NCBI RefSeq assembly: GCF_017581925.1
Contig: NZ_JAGEVG010000001.1
Coordinates: 326,839 to 390,838 of the forward strand
Direction of reading: 5' to 3'
Length of the DNA: 64,000 nucleotides
DNA from: Gelidibacter pelagius
GTDB taxonomy: Bacteria; Bacteroidota; Bacteroidia; Flavobacteriales; Flavobacteriaceae
Shown here: positions 7,657 through 17,788 of the stretch, one piece after another
Layout: each line of letters begins with the position of its first letter
Numbering within the stretch: position 1 is the stretch's first letter
Notes under the pieces: model-generated
What the model saw: the letters and a program-made list of their open reading frames with translations, nothing else
Database searches by the model: none
Told to the model about the DNA's origin: nothing
Translations under genes and position numbers: made by a program

Positions 7657-10413
7657 TTAACTCACGTCTTTTTCGGTAAAATCGATTTCAGGATTGCAAA
7701 TTTCTATAATCAGTTTTTTAAGTTCTTCATAAAAATCGTCCAAGGTTTCTTTTGTGATGCTCTGGTCTTTATCTCTACTTCTTGACGATGGCTTTTTTCC
7801 AAACTTCAAAAAATAATCGCCTTGAAGATTCTTAAAAGAAATTACACCTGCTTCAATGGGCTGAGATATGCGCTCTGTTCCATTAAGCATATAGGCATAG
7901 GCCAAAACTTGAAAACTTTTGCTATACTTATTATAATCTAAGGTGATGTCTTCCCAATCTATAATTTCTACTTGTCCTTGGTTAACTTTTCCTGTTTTGT
8001 AATCAATTATTCTGAGTGTACCGTCAAACTCATCAATTCTGTCCACAGTACCTTTTAAACGAACATTAAAATCCAATTCAGGGATGTCCAATGGAATGTC
8101 CAATTCGGTTTCCAGATCGATAATCTTAATCTGATGTCCAGCTTTCAAAGTTTCGATTTCTTTATTAATGAAATTTGAGATATAACGTTTGGCAACCTCT
8201 AGAATAATGAGATTCTTGCCTTTAGTCATATCACCCTCCCTATAAAACTCCTTAAAGTGTTGTGTGACACTAGCGCTTATTAGCGTTTTCATTCTCTTTA
8301 AGTGTGCTTTGGTCAGTAGTTGTCCTTTATAAGGTGTATAAAAATCTTCTAAGGTTTGATGAATGACACTTCCTAGAGTATTAGCGGCTACGGTCTCTTC
8401 AACATCTTCAAAACTCTGAATTTTCAAAACTTTCTGATAATAGAAATCTAACGGGTTTCTAACGTAATTTGTCAATGACGATGGCGAGAATCCATTGCCG
8501 GCAATCTGCTGTAATCGTGTGATAACACTTTCTGTTTTTCGAATGGCTTTAGGCTGCTTTTGTGCAACTTCCACTTTCGGAACGACGATGCTATGTTTTA
8601 AATTGTGGATGTTTTCAATTTGGAGTTGTGTAATAAATCGACTTTTTTCACCACCATTTAAAACATCAGGCTCTGTATTGTAGATGATATACACATTTTT
8701 TGCACGCTGCAACAGTCTGTAAAAGTGATAAGTGTAAACCGCATCTTTTTCTTTATAGGTTGGGAGGCCGTTTTCAAGTTTCACATCAAAAGGGATGAAT
8801 GAATTGGTGCTTTTTCCCGCCGGAAGAATACCTTCATTAACTGACGATATGATGACCGTTTCAAAATCCAATACGCGAGACTCTAACATCCCCATAATTT
8901 GAAGCCCCTGCAGAGGCTCACCTTTAAAATCTAAAGTTTCACTACTCAATAACTCCTTGTAGAGATAATAAAGTGTGGTACTGTTGCTAATGAGGTTGTA
9001 TTTAGTATTATAGTGTTGTAACTCGTTAAATATTTGATTAAATCTATAAAGATATTCGAGTGCCAAGAGATTTTTTGATTTCTCTAAATCCAACTGTGCT
9101 TTTAGCGTTAAGATAAGTTGTGAGCAGTTTTTAAATGCTTTTTCAGAGCTATCCTGCCACGACTCGAATAGAAGGCTTACAACCTCGTGCTTTGACTCTG
9201 CAAGAGCTTTCAACTTCTCAACCGATATTGTAACAATATTGTTGCTCTGAATATAATTTATGATCTGATTGCTATAATTAGTCTCCTCAAGCGTTAATAC
9301 AGACTGTATAAACGAGTGCGATAAAATAGCCACCACATCCTTATAATAGAGAGTGTTATTATGATTCTTCTGAATTTTGAATACTAAATCAAATAAAGAT
9401 GCCAATGGTACCGATTTAAGTGGGAGCCCCATGGTGATGTTGATAGCTTCTACTTTTTGTGGAATGGAGTTGAGCAAAGGCATTAACAGGGTTTCATCAC
9501 CTAAAACAACTGCGGTTTTTTTTAAATCGGACATAGGTAAGGTATCCAGTAATTCTCCAATATACTTTACTTGACCAATATTTTTTGGAACGGCAATAGT
9601 GTGAATGTTTTTTTCTGAGCGATAAATATCGCCGATCCACGACATCTCATTTTTTTTGAAAAACGGCCAATGTTTAAGATGTTGTCTGATAAATAGGCCT
9701 GCATCGTGTATTGGGTTATTTATAAAGGTTGCGTCAGTATCCCAATAGATACTTGCCAGTTCCTGTTGTAGTAACTCTTGGATAATGCGTTCTTCGGCCT
9801 TGTTTAAGGCATTGAAGCCGATAAAAATATGTGTTTTATCTTTGTTGGAACCTATATAAGGTTCGATGCCATTTACTGCTTCCCTATAGACTAAACCTTG
9901 ATATCCTTTTTTATTTTGGATCAATGCATCTCGGAATGCTTTGTAGTAGGTTTTAAGTCGATTCCAGAATGCCAAATAATTTTTGGTATAAGGTGTTTGT
10001 TCTTCTGATAAAGACCAATGGTGGATTTCTTTAATGGATTTTAAATAATCGAAGATATGATCAGGATCTATCAGATACCGGTCTATTTCGTTAAAATCCT
10101 GAAGTAGGAGTTGGCCCCATTTTGAAAACTGATCAAAAGTCTCTTGCTGTGGTTCTGGAGTGAGCTTTTTGTATACTTGATAAAATTCAAAAAGAAGTTC
10201 TGTATTACTGGCATAACTAAGATCAGAAAGACTTTCAACAAACTCTTCAATAGATAAAATCTCGGGCGCAAATATCGTTTGTTCGACGGCATGAGAAAGA
10301 ATATCCTTTAAAAAAGTACCCGCTCTCTTGCTTGGCAGAATAAAAGTGAGTTGTGAAATATCCAACCCTTTCGTTTGTATGTCGTCTATAACTTCTTTTA
10401 AAAAACTCCTCAT
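7657..10413 (-). CDS. AddB-like PD-(D/E)XK nuclease / helicase-type protein
   Basis: A 918-residue protein of the AddB/Dna2-like family, expected to pair with an AddA-type helicase to resect double-strand breaks. The C-terminal nuclease shows FSPSSLTNYVRNPLDFYYQ as the entry helix, LGSVIHQTLEDFY, and the catalytic core GTVDRIDEFDGTLRIIDYKTG with the Asp and Asp-x-Lys of the motif. The N-terminal region starts FILPSKRAGTFLKDIL, an inactivated helicase-like Walker segment as in AddB. The Cys residues that hold the 4Fe-4S cluster in Firmicute AddB are not at the expected sites (Asn-Pro replaces Cys-Pro). The likely partner is the minus-strand gene at 13182-16334, with two unrelated genes between. 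Confidence 0.85.
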   Translation of the reverse strand: MRSFLKEVIDDIQTKGLDISQLTFILPSKRAGTFLKDILSHAVEQTIFAPEILSIEEFVESLSDLSYASNTELLFEFYQVYKKLTPEPQQETFDQFSKWGQLLLQDFNEIDRYLIDPDHIFDYLKSIKEIHHWSLSEEQTPYTKNYLAFWNRLKTYYKAFRDALIQNKKGYQGLVYREAVNGIEPYIGSNKDKTHIFIGFNALNKAEERIIQELLQQELASIYWDTDATFINNPIHDAGLFIRQHLKHWPFFKKNEMSWIGDIYRSEKNIHTIAVPKNIGQVKYIGELLDTLPMSDLKKTAVVLGDETLLMPLLNSIPQKVEAINITMGLPLKSVPLASLFDLVFKIQKNHNNTLYYKDVVAILSHSFIQSVLTLEETNYSNQIINYIQSNNIVTISVEKLKALAESKHEVVSLLFESWQDSSEKAFKNCSQLILTLKAQLDLEKSKNLLALEYLYRFNQIFNELQHYNTKYNLISNSTTLYYLYKELLSSETLDFKGEPLQGLQIMGMLESRVLDFETVIISSVNEGILPAGKSTNSFIPFDVKLENGLPTYKEKDAVYTYHFYRLLQRAKNVYIIYNTEPDVLNGGEKSRFITQLQIENIHNLKHSIVVPKVEVAQKQPKAIRKTESVITRLQQIAGNGFSPSSLTNYVRNPLDFYYQKVLKIQSFEDVEETVAANTLGSVIHQTLEDFYTPYKGQLLTKAHLKRMKTLISASVTQHFKEFYREGDMTKGKNLIILEVAKRYISNFINKEIETLKAGHQIKIIDLETELDIPLDIPELDFNVRLKGTVDRIDEFDGTLRIIDYKTGKVNQGQVEIIDWEDITLDYNKYSKSFQVLAYAYMLNGTERISQPIEAGVISFKNLQGDYFLKFGKKPSSRSRDKDQSITKETLDDFYEELKKLIIEICNPEIDFTEKDVS

Positions 10414-10424
10414 GGTATAAAAAT

Positions 10425-10458
10425 AAAAAACGCCCCGAATATCGGAGCGTTTTTTTTT
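10425..10458 (-). terminator. Intrinsic terminator of ompA
   Basis: The hairpin CGCcCCGA/TCGGaGCG with A-tract and T-tract on both sides lies 22 bases past the ompA stop on the minus strand. It ends ompA transcription and separates it from the AddB-like gene. Confidence 0.85.
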
Positions 10459-10479
10459 AATATTTATAGTTTTTAAAAC

Positions 10480-11841
10480 TTAGTTTGTAAGTTTTACTTC
10501 TACACGTCTGTTGTTAGTTCTACCAGCAGCAGTTTTGTTAGTGTCAATTGGATTAGCTTCACCAAAACCTTTTGCAGTTAAACGATCTTTGTCAATGCCG
10601 TTAGCAATTAACCAATCTTTTACCGCATTAGCTCTTCTTTCTGACAACAATTGGTTTGATCTTTCAGATCCAACACTATCAGTGTATCCTTCAAGAGCAA
10701 AAGTAGCTTCTGGGAATTCTTTGAAGATGGCGTTCATAGCCTCTAAAGTTTGTTGAGATTCTTTTTTGAATGTCGCTTTACCAGTATCAAATAAGATCGT
10801 TCTAGCATAGTCATTCAACTGTTTCATCTTTTCAGCACTTGGCTTAACCTCAGGACAACCGTGGTTTGCAACAGTACCAGGAACATCTGGACATTTATCA
10901 TCTTTGTCTAACACACCGTCTCCATCTCTATCTGGCCAAGGACATCCTTTGTTAGCGGCAGGACCAGCTTCGTTAGGACACTCATCTAAATGATCTGGAA
11001 CACCATCACCATCAGCATCTGGACAACCTTTCAATGATTTCAATCCAGCAACATCAGGACAGTCATCTAAATGATCTGGAACACCATCACCATCAGTATC
11101 AGGACAGCCATTAAATTCAGCTAAACCAGGAACGTCTGGACAATCGTCTTTTGAATCTTCGATGCCATCACCATCAGTATCAGGACAACCATTGAACTCT
11201 GGTAAACCAGGAACGTCTGGACAAGCATCATCCTTGTCGTAAATACCATCACCATCAGTGTCTTTTCCACCAAATTTAAGTGCTAAACCAACAGTATGTT
11301 GGAAATGTGTAGCTAAGTAATCTTCAAAAGCATGTTTGTAAGCAGATTGAACTGTTACACCAATGTTTTCAGAAAACCATAAGTTGAAACCTAAAGTTCC
11401 GTTTACAGTACCTGCTCCAATGTCATCAACCCAAGTGTAACCACCACCTACTCCTAGGTAAGGCTCAATAACTTTTGAATTAATTAGGTTAGCAAAGCTA
11501 TATTTAACTGTACCATCTAAAGCATAGTAAGATAAATCATCAGCTGATGCATCACCTATTTTGCTGATTTCGTTGATAGTACCAGCTGCAGTTAAAGAAA
11601 AACCGTCTGATAAATATCTAGAAACAGAAATTGAAGATAATGAAGGTAAGACGTTGTAGTGGTCACCAAAATTGAAGTACTCATCAAAGATACCACCTTG
11701 TCCGTCTTCACCCGTTGGGTAAAAGTCAACTGCGTTTACGCCAACCCCAATTGCCCAAGGGTTGTTTGCGTCTTGTGCGTTGGCGTTGCTAAAGCTAAAT
11801 AGAAGCAACATAGCGAAAAATAATCTGCTAAGATTTTTCAT
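10480..11841 (-). CDS. OmpA family outer membrane protein with thrombospondin type 3 repeats
   Basis: A 453-residue envelope protein. Residues 1-22 form a signal peptide ([16 protein letters not shown], then QD). An N-terminal beta-barrel-like domain of about 190 residues ends at [10 protein letters not shown]. Then come about five Ca-binding type 3 repeats of the DTDGDGIxDxxDxCPDVPG type (about residues 195-330). The C-terminal OmpA domain (about 335-453) has the peptidoglycan-binding signature with [22 protein letters not shown] and [12 protein letters not shown]. It anchors the outer membrane to peptidoglycan. A strong promoter is seen upstream and a terminator downstream, so it is a monocistronic, probably abundant protein. 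Confidence 0.95.
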   Translation of the reverse strand: MKNLSRLFFAMLLLFSFSNANAQDANNPWAIGVGVNAVDFYPTGEDGQGGIFDEYFNFGDHYNVLPSLSSISVSRYLSDGFSLTAAGTINEISKIGDASADDLSYYALDGTVKYSFANLINSKVIEPYLGVGGGYTWVDDIGAGTVNGTLGFNLWFSENIGVTVQSAYKHAFEDYLATHFQHTVGLALKFGGKDTDGDGIYDKDDACPDVPGLPEFNGCPDTDGDGIEDSKDDCPDVPGLAEFNGCPDTDGDGVPDHLDDCPDVAGLKSLKGCPDADGDGVPDHLDECPNEAGPAANKGCPWPDRDGDGVLDKDDKCPDVPGTVANHGCPEVKPSAEKMKQLNDYARTILFDTGKATFKKESQQTLEAMNAIFKEFPEATFALEGYTDSVGSERSNQLLSERRANAVKDWLIANGIDKDRLTAKGFGEANPIDTNKTAAGRTNNRRVEVKLTN

Positions 11842-11877
11842 ATTCTAATAATTTAATTTTTAAGTGTTAATTAAGAG

Positions 11878-11908
11878 CAAAAGTAAGTTGTTATACTTTA
11901 TTAACAAA
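11878..11908 (-). promoter_or_regulatory. Promoter of ompA
   Basis: On the minus strand TTTG, a spacer of exactly 19 bases, then TACTTTTG: a full match to the Bacteroidota sigma factor consensus. The predicted leader to the ATG at 11841 is about 30 bases. Confidence 0.8.
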
Positions 11909-11965
11909 GACAAATATATAAAAATATTGAATAATTGCCTTAAAATAGGCGTGTTTGGACTTATT

Positions 11966-13159
11966 TTAAATAATATTCAATGTTTTTCCGACTTTAATGA
12001 AAGCGGCAATGGCTTTATCCAAATGTTCTTTCGTGTGGGCCGCTGATAATTGTACCCTAATTCGTGCCTGGTCCTTTGGTACAACTGGGAAAAAGAAGCC
12101 TATGACATAGATGTTTTCCTTAAGAAGCATTTCTGCCATTTTTTGAGATAATTTTGCGTCGTAAAGCATGACCGGAACTATTGCCGAATCACCATCTATA
12201 ATATCAAAACCAGCTTTTTGCAATGCTTCTTTAAAGTATTTGGTATTTTTTGTCAGTTGATCTTTTAGTGTCGTGTCATTGGCAAGCATTTCAAACACCT
12301 TAATAGAAGCACCAACAATTGCTGGAGCAAGAGAATTTGAAAACAGATAAGGTCTTGAGCGTTGACGTAGCATTTGAATGATTTCCTTTTTTCCTGTAGT
12401 ATAACCACCCATAGCGCCACCCATCGCTTTTCCTAAAGTGCCAGTAATGATATCTATTCGGTCCATAACCCCTTTTTCTTCTAAGGTGCCACGTCCTGTT
12501 TCTCCAATAAATCCAGTGGCATGACATTCGTCAATCATGACCATAGCATCATATTTATCAGCCAAATCACAAATTTTGTCCAAAGGTGCTACCAGTCCAT
12601 CCATAGAAAATACGCCGTCGGTCACAATGACCTTAAAACGCGCGCCATTTTCATTAGCTGCAATAAGTTGCTTTTCGAGATCTTCCATATCGTTATTTTG
12701 ATAACGATAACGTGCCGCCTTACATAAACGAACTCCATCAATAATAGATGCATGATTTAACGAGTCAGATATAATGGCATCTTCTGCGCCCAATAGTGGT
12801 TCAAATACGCCGCCATTGGCATCAAAGGCCGCCGCGTATAGGATAGTGTCTTCTGTGCCATAAAATTCAGCAATTTTTTGCTCCAATGTTTTATGGATGT
12901 CTTGAGTGCCACAAATAAATCGTACTGAAGACATACCAAAACCATGACTATCCAAAGTGTCTTTTGCAGCTTGGACTACGTCAGGATGGGAGGAAAGCCC
13001 TAAATAATTATTGGCGCAAAAGTTTAGAACAGTTTGGCCTGTATTAAGGGTAATTTCTGCGCCTTGAGGAGAAGTGATAATGCGTTCTTCTTTATAAAGC
13101 CCCGCTTCTTTAATGTCTTCAAGTTCTTTTTGTAAGTGTTGTTGTATTTTGCCGTACAT
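11966..13159 (-). CDS. kbl: Glycine C-acetyltransferase (2-amino-3-ketobutyrate CoA ligase)
   Basis: A 397-residue PLP enzyme of the alpha-oxoamine synthase family, the normal length for Kbl. It cleaves 2-amino-3-oxobutyrate with CoA to glycine and acetyl-CoA in threonine catabolism. Visible features are [16 protein letters not shown] near the N-terminus, [18 protein letters not shown] with the PLP-contacting Asp-x-x-His, and [19 protein letters not shown] with the Schiff-base Lys. 8-amino-7-oxononanoate synthase is a sister family, but the [13 protein letters not shown] and [15 protein letters not shown] segments favour Kbl. No threonine dehydrogenase gene is adjacent. A TAACTTTG box lies at 13177-13184 on the minus strand, overlapping the end of the upstream helicase gene. 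Confidence 0.94.
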   Translation of the reverse strand: MYGKIQQHLQKELEDIKEAGLYKEERIITSPQGAEITLNTGQTVLNFCANNYLGLSSHPDVVQAAKDTLDSHGFGMSSVRFICGTQDIHKTLEQKIAEFYGTEDTILYAAAFDANGGVFEPLLGAEDAIISDSLNHASIIDGVRLCKAARYRYQNNDMEDLEKQLIAANENGARFKVIVTDGVFSMDGLVAPLDKICDLADKYDAMVMIDECHATGFIGETGRGTLEEKGVMDRIDIITGTLGKAMGGAMGGYTTGKKEIIQMLRQRSRPYLFSNSLAPAIVGASIKVFEMLANDTTLKDQLTKNTKYFKEALQKAGFDIIDGDSAIVPVMLYDAKLSQKMAEMLLKENIYVIGFFFPVVPKDQARIRVQLSAAHTKEHLDKAIAAFIKVGKTLNII

Positions 13160-13181
13160 AATAATTGAATTTGATGCAAAG

Positions 13182-16100
13182 TTAAAATTCTTTTACTTGA
13201 ATGTCCTCATTTATGTATACAAGTATTTTTTTCAGGACCTTAAAACCCATTTGTTCGAGAATAACTTGGTACTCCATAATTTGATTTTGATGTGTTGGAC
13301 GTTCAGCACCAGTCTTATAATCAATAATAACGGCTTCACTTTTAGTATTGACCACAATACGGTCAGGTCTGGAAATGAATCCTCCGGATGTAAGAATGTC
13401 TCTTTCGTTATAAACGGTAAGGTCAGGCAAGAAATAAGCTTTCAATTGGTCATGATGGACGATGTGATTTATAATTGGTTTTAGTTCAGAGCTTTGTTGA
13501 GCATTGAGATCGCCTTTACTTTCAAATTCCTCAAAAACAAAATTGATATCGTTTTCCGTTTCAATCTTGGACATGATCAAATGCACTAAATTCCCTTTTT
13601 CAATGGCGGCTTCTTGTTCAGTATTCCATAAATAACCGGCATTGGTGACAATGCGCAGATCATGATTTTCTTTGGCTACAGAAATAAAGCGTTCTTGGAT
13701 AGTTGATTGTTCAACTTTTTTTGCCGGAAGGATCCGATTCGAACTCCCAAAAGTGTAGGTCTTTTCAGAGTCATTCCATACTCCAGCGGATTTAAGATAG
13801 CTGATGAATAATTCTGAATACAGTGTTGGCTTGTCCTTATTTCCTTTATTGACAACGTATTCTGATACAATATAGAGCTGTTCAACTGCTCGCGTGAGGA
13901 CAACGTACAAGAGATTCATACTATCCAATTCTAATTGTGCCTTATAATCGGCATACATAGTTTGTCCTAGTTCTCCAAGATCCTCCAAATCTTTGTTGAC
14001 ATTGATGAATACATTTGAAAAACCATTGAATGCCTCCGGATTGACTGGGAACCACATTTTAGGTGACATATCGAAATATATATCCTGATTGGCATAAGGG
14101 AAAATTACGATAGGAAACTCCAAGCCTTTAGATTTGTGAATGGTCATAATCTGAACGGCGTTGTTGCCTTGTGGCGAGGTGATGGAGAGTTTTTCCTTTT
14201 TGATTTCCCAATGAGAGGTGAAATTAGAAAATCCGGCATTGTGTTTCTGCGAATAATCCAATACTTCATCCAAAAAAAACTGAATATAGGCGTTGGAGGT
14301 TTTGTTTAAATTGAATTGCCTGACCACGCTTTCTACAGCTTCATAAAAAGGTAGTTGTAAAAATTGATTAAAATCGAAAAACAGGTCGAATTGGTTCAGT
14401 GCTTTGAACATTTCAAAAGCATCTAAATGAACAAGGCCTTGAAAAAACCGGTGCTTATCTTCCAATTGAATGTGATGTTCAGCCAAATAACTCAAGGTCT
14501 CAATTTTCAACATGTCGTTATAAGGTTGAGAAGCCAATGCAATGATGCTGGTCAGAAATTGTACCTCAGGCGAATTTTTAAGCAGTAATGATTCTGAGGA
14601 AATAATAGGAACACCTTTAACGCTCAGATACTCCGCAAGTGCGATCCCTTCTTTTGATTTTCGTGCAATAATGCAAATATCCCGCAATTCAAAGTTGTTC
14701 TCCTGCGCCTTTTGGATGGCTTCCAATACTTTTCGGCCGTAAGTTTCATCTTTATCCTCAGATTCAAATTCCAGAAACGAAAGCTCAATAAAACCTTCAC
14801 CTTTCAAGTGACGATGTTGGCGACTGGCTTCATAAATTTCACGATGTGATGGGTCAGAAAATGCAAAAGTGGAGATGTGTTTAAAAAAATTGTTGTTGAA
14901 ATCTACAATGGTCTCTAAACTTCGATAGTTCGTAGGTAAATTTTTAATATGCTGTTCGATTTGAAAAGGTTGCTCTCGTTTCGTATATAAATCTATAAAC
15001 TGCTCGGCTTTGCCGCCCCGCCATCTATAAATAGCCTGTTTGGCATCGCCCACCAACATAGCAGAGCCTGTTTCACCTTTTAAGTTTTGACTTGAGATGG
15101 CATTATCAATTAACGGGATTAGGTTTTCCCATTGTTTCTCGGAAGTATCTTGAAATTCATCAATAAAATAATGTCTGTATTTTTCACCTATACGCTCATA
15201 GATAAATGGCGTAGGCTGCGATTTTATTTCAGTGCTGATGAGGGAATTGAATTCTGAAATAAGTACTAGATCTTCGTCGGTCTTTATCTCTTGAAGACTT
15301 TTATAAATTGCATTTAACACAGATAAGGGCGTAATATTTTTAAGAATATTCCTTAGAAACTTAAATTGAATGATGCTTTCTTTAGTCTGTTCAAAAAACT
15401 TGACGATTGTTGGTTGAATCGTGTCTATAGTTGCCATTTTATGGGCATCAACACGTTTTGGGTAAAGTGGATTTCCGTCTAATAAATCAATTTGCCATTT
15501 TAACTGATTGAGATTGACATCGAAGTTGCTCTCAGCTAATTTTAAAAAATGTTTAGGCAGATAACTGCTTGAAAAATCGTTAAACAGCAAACCATTATGC
15601 TCAATGAGATCTAATGTCTTTTGTGCGTTTTGAATAATGTCAGTTTCTAATAAGACAATTTGACTTAGAAGCTGTGTTTTTAGTGCTTTAAAATCATCAA
15701 TTGATTTGTCCTTTAAAGATTCAAAATACGGAATGTCATTTTCATTGATGAGCAATTGGGCAATTTGATTAAAATCGAAGGCCACATCCCAACTTTTGTC
15801 GTCATCGGCCTTTTCGATGGCAAAATCTACAAGTATTTTAGTGAGTTTCTTTTCAGTTCCAGCTTTATCGATCAGTTGATCTACTGCTTTTGACAGAATC
15901 GTTTTGGTGTCCAATTCCACCTCAAAATTGAGAGGCAGTTTCAAATCATGAGCGAATGTTCTTATGAGACGATGATTGAACTTATCAATTGTAGAAATGT
16001 CAAACGCTGCATAATTGTGGGCAATGGTATTTAGGATTACTTTTGATTTGTCATGAAGTGTTTTAGGGTCTATATTAAGTTCGTTGGATAACATCTCGAA

Positions 16101-16334
16101 CATTGGTGTCGGATTTTCTAATATGTTAGGATCTGAAAATACGATAAGCATTTCTACGACACGCTCTTTCATTTCAGCAACGGCTTTATTTGTAAACGTT
16201 AAAGCCAATATGTTTTTAAATGCATTTTGCTGATGGGAAGTAAAAAGTATCTTTAAATATACTTTTACCAATGTAAATGTTTTTCCACTACCTGCCGAAG
16301 CATTATAGATCAGGAAAGGATGTTTGACTTCCAT
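13182..16334 (-). CDS. AddA-like UvrD/Rep-family helicase-nuclease
   Basis: A 1050-residue superfamily 1A helicase fused to a RecB-type nuclease. In order: Walker [18 protein letters not shown] (residues 11-27), motif Ia [14 protein letters not shown], Walker [16 protein letters not shown], motif [18 protein letters not shown], motif [19 protein letters not shown] and motif [18 protein letters not shown]. The C-terminus has [21 protein letters not shown] and [10 protein letters not shown], the RecB nuclease core. This arrangement is that of AddA, which unwinds and cuts DNA ends for recombination together with AddB. Its likely partner lies at 7657-10413 on the same strand, separated by kbl and ompA. 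Confidence 0.92.
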   Translation of the reverse strand: MEVKHPFLIYNASAGSGKTFTLVKVYLKILFTSHQQNAFKNILALTFTNKAVAEMKERVVEMLIVFSDPNILENPTPMFEMLSNELNIDPKTLHDKSKVILNTIAHNYAAFDISTIDKFNHRLIRTFAHDLKLPLNFEVELDTKTILSKAVDQLIDKAGTEKKLTKILVDFAIEKADDDKSWDVAFDFNQIAQLLINENDIPYFESLKDKSIDDFKALKTQLLSQIVLLETDIIQNAQKTLDLIEHNGLLFNDFSSSYLPKHFLKLAESNFDVNLNQLKWQIDLLDGNPLYPKRVDAHKMATIDTIQPTIVKFFEQTKESIIQFKFLRNILKNITPLSVLNAIYKSLQEIKTDEDLVLISEFNSLISTEIKSQPTPFIYERIGEKYRHYFIDEFQDTSEKQWENLIPLIDNAISSQNLKGETGSAMLVGDAKQAIYRWRGGKAEQFIDLYTKREQPFQIEQHIKNLPTNYRSLETIVDFNNNFFKHISTFAFSDPSHREIYEASRQHRHLKGEGFIELSFLEFESEDKDETYGRKVLEAIQKAQENNFELRDICIIARKSKEGIALAEYLSVKGVPIISSESLLLKNSPEVQFLTSIIALASQPYNDMLKIETLSYLAEHHIQLEDKHRFFQGLVHLDAFEMFKALNQFDLFFDFNQFLQLPFYEAVESVVRQFNLNKTSNAYIQFFLDEVLDYSQKHNAGFSNFTSHWEIKKEKLSITSPQGNNAVQIMTIHKSKGLEFPIVIFPYANQDIYFDMSPKMWFPVNPEAFNGFSNVFINVNKDLEDLGELGQTMYADYKAQLELDSMNLLYVVLTRAVEQLYIVSEYVVNKGNKDKPTLYSELFISYLKSAGVWNDSEKTYTFGSSNRILPAKKVEQSTIQERFISVAKENHDLRIVTNAGYLWNTEQEAAIEKGNLVHLIMSKIETENDINFVFEEFESKGDLNAQQSSELKPIINHIVHHDQLKAYFLPDLTVYNERDILTSGGFISRPDRIVVNTKSEAVIIDYKTGAERPTHQNQIMEYQVILEQMGFKVLKKILVYINEDIQVKEF

Positions 16335-16500
16335 TATTTAGATTTTTTATACAAGATAAAAACTATACCTGATTTATGTGATGAAATTTGAAATTTTCCA
16401 CAGCCCAGCCCATTTCATACTGACTTATGTGCCAACGTTAAACTTTTCTTAACACTTAAACACGAAGCGTTTAATATTTTTTAATGCACGCTTTTATACG

Positions 16501-16508
16501 TAAATTTG
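16501..16508 (+). promoter_or_regulatory. Putative -7 promoter element of the superoxide dismutase gene
   Basis: TAAATTTG, a full match to TAnnTTTG, lies 38 bases before the ATG. The upstream TTG element is not obvious, though a T-rich stretch sits at the right distance. Confidence 0.5.
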
Positions 16509-16545
16509 GGTTGAATAAATATTAACACTTAAAAATTAAAACACT

Positions 16546-17154
16546 ATGGCTTTCGAATTACCGAAATTAGAATATGCATATGATGCTTTAGAGCCTCATA
16601 TCGATGCAAAAACAATGGAAATACATCATTCAAAACATCACCAGGGATATACCAATAACTTAAATGCTGCTATTGAAGGCACTGATTTGGCAGGAAAAAC
16701 TATTGAAAATATCTTGATCAACTTAGATATGGACAAAAAAGCTGTTAGAAATAATGGTGGCGGTTTTTACAACCATTCCCTGTTTTGGGAAATAATGAAC
16801 CCAGAAGGTAAAGGTCGTTTGTCTGGAGAACTAAAAGATGCTATTGAAGCAGCCTATGATTCAGTTGATGCTTTTAAAGATGAGTTCAGTAAAGCTGCCG
16901 CAACTCAGTTTGGCTCTGGATGGGCTTGGTTATGTGTGCACAAAGGCGGTAAAGTAGAAGTTTGCTCAACACCAAACCAAGATAATCCATTGATGCCAGG
17001 AGTTGGTTGCGGTGGAACACCAATTTTAGGATTGGATGTTTGGGAGCATGCATACTATTTGAAATATCAAAATAGAAGACCTGATTATATCAACGCATTT
17101 TTTAATGTGATCAATTGGAATGAGGTTGAAAGACGTTACGCAGAAGCGAAATAA
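16546..17154 (+). CDS. Superoxide dismutase (Fe/Mn type)
   Basis: A 202-residue protein of the iron/manganese superoxide dismutase family, which turns superoxide into oxygen and hydrogen peroxide. Metal ligands are visible: His in [17 protein letters not shown], His in [16 protein letters not shown], and Asp and His in [14 protein letters not shown]. It lacks a signal peptide, so it is cytoplasmic. Fe, Mn or cambialistic use cannot be decided safely from the sequence. It is preceded by its own promoter box and followed by two hairpin terminators, so it is transcribed alone. Confidence 0.96.
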   Translation: MAFELPKLEYAYDALEPHIDAKTMEIHHSKHHQGYTNNLNAAIEGTDLAGKTIENILINLDMDKKAVRNNGGGFYNHSLFWEIMNPEGKGRLSGELKDAIEAAYDSVDAFKDEFSKAAATQFGSGWAWLCVHKGGKVEVCSTPNQDNPLMPGVGCGGTPILGLDVWEHAYYLKYQNRRPDYINAFFNVINWNEVERRYAEAK

Positions 17155-17185
17155 ACTTTAAAACTACCCCTGAAAAGGTTAAATC

Positions 17186-17220
17186 AACCTGCAAGGTTTC
17201 TAAAACCTTGTAGGTTTTTT
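17186..17220 (+). terminator. Dispersed ACCTGCAAGG hairpin acting as terminator of the sod gene
   Basis: An inverted repeat AACCTgCAAGGTTT / AAAACCTTGtAGGTT followed by T residues, 31 bases past the sod stop. It belongs to the same dispersed hairpin family as 2573-2603 and 56058-56088; here it carries the T-tract of an intrinsic terminator. Confidence 0.75.
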
Positions 17221-17238
17221 AATACTTTATAGCAATCT

Positions 17239-17267
17239 AAGCGAATCTGAAAAGGTTCGCTTTTTTT
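17239..17267 (+). terminator. Second intrinsic terminator after the sod gene
   Basis: Stem AAGCGAA / TTCGCTT with a ten-base loop and a following run of T residues. Confidence 0.75.
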
Positions 17268-17344
17268 ATGTGGAATTGTAGATTTTTGAAAAAGACCATG
17301 CTGGGATTTGAATTTTGAGATACCCGTATTCGCGGGTATTCATG

Positions 17345-17416
17345 AAAAAAGGTGGACGAGTGTCCACCTTTTTTGCCCCAAATCTACCATAAACTTAACC
17401 TACTTATGTTATGGTG
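17345..17416 (-). ncRNA. Candidate small RNA, copy A
   Basis: On the minus strand this is a 5' module of about 42 bases that can fold as ACCATAA..TTATGGT (seven pairs), then a 13-pair terminator hairpin (17345-17357 with 17362-17374, tetraloop 17358-17361) ending in T residues. A TTG, 22-base spacer, TATATTTG promoter lies just upstream, so the predicted transcript is about 70 bases and begins at the conserved block. Copy B at 17602-17675 has the same layout. The gene downstream of nothing and unlinked to any reading frame suggests a free small RNA. Alternatives are a 3' end processed from purF or a mobile terminator-like repeat. Confidence 0.5.
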
Positions 17417-17419
17417 GAA

Positions 17420-17452
17420 CAAATATAAGAGGACTAAAATGTAATAGTTCAA
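17420..17452 (-). promoter_or_regulatory. Promoter of candidate small RNA copy A
   Basis: Minus strand: TTG at 17450-17452, spacer of 22 bases, TATATTTG at 17427-17420. The predicted start falls within a few bases of the conserved CACCATAACATAAG block. Confidence 0.55.
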
Positions 17453-17587
17453 TTTATTAGATAAACTACGAATAAATTAGGCTGAATGATAGGTTTCGAC
17501 AAAAAAAGCCTAAATGAGCGTGTAACAATTAAAGTGATTGTTGGATTGAGCGTTACTATAAAGTTAACAATCAACTTTATATCCTAC

Positions 17588-17675
17588 AAAAAAAGGGGCA
17601 TAAAAAAAGGTAAACAGAAGTTTACCTTTTTTTGCCCCAAATCTACCATGAACTTAACCTACTTATGTTATGGTG
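17588..17675 (-). ncRNA. Candidate small RNA, copy B
   Basis: The 42-base block at 17634-17675 matches copy A at 41 positions. The hairpin arms are 17602-17615 and 17620-17633. Relative to copy A, two stem pairs are changed on both sides (G-C to A-T twice), so pairing is kept while sequence is not. On the minus strand an additional GGGGCA/TGCCCC pairing (17633-17638 with 17595-17600) extends the stem and is followed by eight T residues. At the position equivalent to the copy A promoter there is TACTTTAG, one change from the TAnnTTTG box. It lies 110 bases past the purF stop and could also serve as the purF terminator. Confidence 0.5.
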
Positions 17676-17788
17676 ATACTAAAGTATATTGAATTTCAAC
17701 AACTTGATATAAAATTTAGATGAATTACCAAATTATCCGATTAACAGGCATTTTGTTAGGCAAAGTGGGTAAATGTCATCTTTTAAAT

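Larger units (their letters stand above)
17155..17788. other. Gene-free 634-base stretch with terminators and a duplicated RNA-like element
   Basis: No protein gene is supported here. It contains the dispersed hairpin at 17186-17220, a terminator at 17239-17267, a short palindrome ATACCCG..CGGGTAT near 17320-17339, and two copies of a structured element on the minus strand (17345-17416 and 17602-17675) described separately. Between the copies is AT-rich sequence with small inverted repeats, such as TTAGGCT near 17477 and AGCCTAA near 17508. Confidence 0.7.

Noticed and set aside
17345..17675. Duplicated element as a simple pair of terminators on the plus strand
   Set aside because: On the plus strand the conserved block would come after the terminator and would not be transcribed with it. 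The minus-strand order and the promoter argue for an RNA read from the minus strand, although purF termination by copy B stays possible.
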